Both the position numbers and the translations under genes were made by a program. A DNA stretch of 64,000 nt from Oegoconia quadripuncta (taxonomy: Eukaryota > Arthropoda > Insecta > Lepidoptera > Autostichidae), in the NCBI GenBank assembly GCA_949316235.1, contig OX438750.1:22260865-22324864 (forward strand). Direction: 5' to 3'. Shown piece by piece: positions 61,697-64,000 of the stretch; positions within the stretch are counted from its first letter, which is position 1, and every line of letters starts with the position of its first letter. The notes under the pieces are model-generated. The model saw only the letters and a program-made list of their open reading frames with translations. It was not told the DNA's origin and searched no databases.

Positions 61697-62010
61697 CATA
61701 TAATCTAACTAATATAAATGCGAAAGTTTACATGTTTGTTTGTTGCTCAATCACGGCGAACCGGATGAACGGATTTGGATAAAATTTGGTATATAGGTAG
61801 AACATACCCTGGATTAAAACATATGATATTTTTTATCCCGATAAACTGAGCAGTTCCCGCAGGATATACAAATTAAACACATTCGCGATAAAGTTATTGC
61901 ACATATGTAGTTTCTATAAGATATTTAAATGTACCTTCCTTATTTAAACAATAAAGCGTATTTGATTGATTGATTGATTGATATGCGAAGCCACGGGCGA
62001 AGAGCTAGCT
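61697..62010 (-). repeat. Repeat family R with an inserted retroposon tail
   Basis: Reverse copy of the R family from ctaactaatataaatgcgaa to the end gcgaagccacgggcgaagag. Within it, about 61875-61982 is foreign: it ends taaacaataaagcgtatttg then four gatt units, the tail of a non-LTR element. Confidence 0.65.
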
Positions 62011-64000
62011 AATTCATAAATAACATAACGACATTATTTAAGGCTAATAGAGAACGGAACTGTCAAATAGGTTGTTTAGCCAATTTGTGTCAATGGTATT
62101 ATTAAAGATTCACCATATTACTATTTAGCAAGCCCACATAAACTGATCTCACAAAAGCCTCTTCATTATGCTTGTCAATAAAATATTTGATAGGGTCTTA
62201 AAGTTACAAGAAACTTTGACAGGTATCAAATCCGTTACGTAATAGGCTATTGGCAGGTCTCGAAGGAAATTTCGTATTGAAGGATTTGGAATCATTTCGT
62301 TTTGGCTTTTCGAGATTTTCCTTCAAATTCATATGACTATTAGACAATACTGATGCATTGTTTCGGTACTGTGATTGGATGCGACTTTATTTAAACAGTT
62401 TCATTGTCACGAAACTTAGTATTACTGCAATTTAAAGATTTATATATCATAACCTATATTTTTAATTGAAATAAATCTCTTCAAAAAATTGAACTAGGTA
62501 TGTATAAATCATTACAAATTATGGGCATCAAGCTGGGAACTATCGCAGTTATAATCCAAAGTTCGTTTAAAAGTACGTTTTTCACGGGTTAAAAGCACTT
62601 TATCATGCCAGCCTAAAGTCTAGGCTAACGACGCGTTCGCAGGTAAGCGGAAGTTATTAGCGAGGTCGACGAACCCACCCGTCTTGAAGCCCGCCCAAAC
62701 ATCGTGTCGATGAAGGTATAAAATACGCTCGAATACTTTCCTGTTAAATACCTAAAATTTTTGCTGGAATAATAAAGTTATTTACGATGATATTATTCAG
62801 TTGAAGTAAGAGATATAAATTTGTTCTTTGCAAGTTCACAGACATCCTGAAATAACTCATCATTTCACAATTTATCTGCAGAAAGATGATTTAATGCAAA
62901 ATCCACATATTGTATGTACAACAAATGATATGTTGGTAACGATCGTTTGAAACTTATGTAAATGTAAGACTAAATCAATGTGTAGATATAAACATATAGA
63001 AATACGTGGGTTTAGCGAAACATTAAACTCAAAGCATTTAAGCTAGCTCAGCTTCTTAATTACGTACTTAAACACCCAATATCTCCTGTACACCACACCT
63101 ATACTCGTACTCGATTAATAAGACCACAAAATTTACATCTATTAGAACGTGAATTTGAAGTGGCTCGAATATGCTTGCAAAGACTCGCACTAGCTACTCC
63201 GTGTTGAAGTCCTTGCAGGGTTGCTACTCCAAATATTGATGAGTATTAATACCCATTTTGCCATCGACTCGCTAAGGAGATATCCCATTCCTACATAAAG
63301 TGATGTGTGATAATAGCGAATTTTGATAATATAGTAATAATAATAGTGGCATTAAACTTTCTCTAATAAACGGATTTGCTTTAGTAACATATCAATATTT
63401 TACATTATGACTTTTCTCAGTATGGCAATTTTATTCTTCATGTGCACGACCGTATATCAGATTTATTGGAAAAAACTAGTCACACCGCATATATAGGCAG
63501 CAGCTTTAAATCGGAGCTCCTATAAAACCTGTGTTAGCGTAGTGAAACTACCCGTTGCAAATTCATCCCTTGATTAGTCTGGAGCTACATAGAAAGTACA
63601 ATTTCTTCATTGCATGGCTTAAAAAAACTACCTCTCGATTACTCGATACATCTAAATATTTTTTACTGCAATTACCTGTTTTAATTTAATTAATTAATAT
63701 TGGTAAGTAAACTGCATTTAGTAGACCCTAAATTGCAACACACTAATTGACGACGCCGACCCCATCGAGCACACATTACAAAGTTTGGAGCCTAGCGAAC
63801 TTTGCGCTCTCAAATTCCAATCTTAAACTAGAAGAGCGCGATAGGCGCTGTCGGGAAGTTTTAGAACATACAATGACTACGTGAACATATTACTTAATTT
63901 TTACATAAATTACACTTATCTGGCAGCAACGGCACTGGTAAGCGTACTAACTATATTTAATGGATATTTAATGAATGGTCCTTTTACTATGAGACGAACT
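62011..64000. other. Upstream end of window, nothing recognised
   Basis: AT-rich, no coding segment or repeat family recognised. A tataaaa word at 62717 follows a CG-richer patch (gcgaggtcgacgaacccacc), but without other promoter signs. Confidence 0.35.

Noticed and set aside
1..64000. CRISPR arrays, operons, ribosomal binding sites, tRNA or rRNA genes
   Set aside because: None seen. The tRNA-like and 5S-like stretches are parts of dispersed repeats with altered or missing halves, and the sequence is eukaryotic.

Overview
The window is nuclear DNA from an insect, almost certainly a moth or butterfly. It is AT-rich and full of the short motif taggtacctac. It carries many copies of repeats I recognise as typical of Lepidoptera: several tRNA-headed SINEs, RTE-like and jockey/CR1-like LINE tails, and miniature inverted-repeat elements. 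I cannot name the species from the sequence alone.

One protein-coding gene can be reconstructed with confidence. It lies on the minus strand from 47277 down to 11668 and is the orthologue of Rap1GAP (Drosophila Rapgap1), a GTPase-activating protein for the small GTPase Rap1. I resolved twelve exons by joining splice sites in phase. They give 686 residues with a 39-nt cassette exon, or 673 without it. They cover the GGYW segment, the complete Rap-GAP domain with its catalytic asparagine, a Ser/Pro-rich linker and a C-terminal coiled coil with stop codon. The first resolved exon opens in phase 0 after a splice acceptor, so the true start and any GoLoco motif lie further upstream, unrecognised here or beyond the window. 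A repeat-free stretch of about 2 kb below the stop codon looks like the 3' UTR, with a candidate poly(A) signal near 9660.

Layout: 1-9.6 kb is repeat-rich flank (a 400-bp foldback element, SINEs, LINE fragments and a degenerate element with a 105-codon ORF resembling the ends of a tyrosine-recombinase-type transposon protein). 9.6-11.7 kb is the probable 3' UTR. 11.7-20.4 kb is the compact exon cluster (10 exons). 20.4-33.2 kb and 33.4-47.1 kb are two long introns packed with mobile-element debris. 47.1-47.3 kb is the most upstream exon found. 47.3-64 kb is upstream DNA, an intron or 5' flank, rather repeat-poor after 54.2 kb and with no exon I could support.

The most notable points are: a GC-AG intron whose GC donor sits only 7 bases from the A-tail of a SINE; a 39-nt phase-1/phase-1 cassette exon; several copies of a repeat whose head resembles the 5S rRNA internal promoter; an exact 170/170-bp foldback element; and an internally repeated terminal-inverted-repeat element. 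I found no evidence of a new multi-gene system. The novelty here lies in genome structure and splicing.
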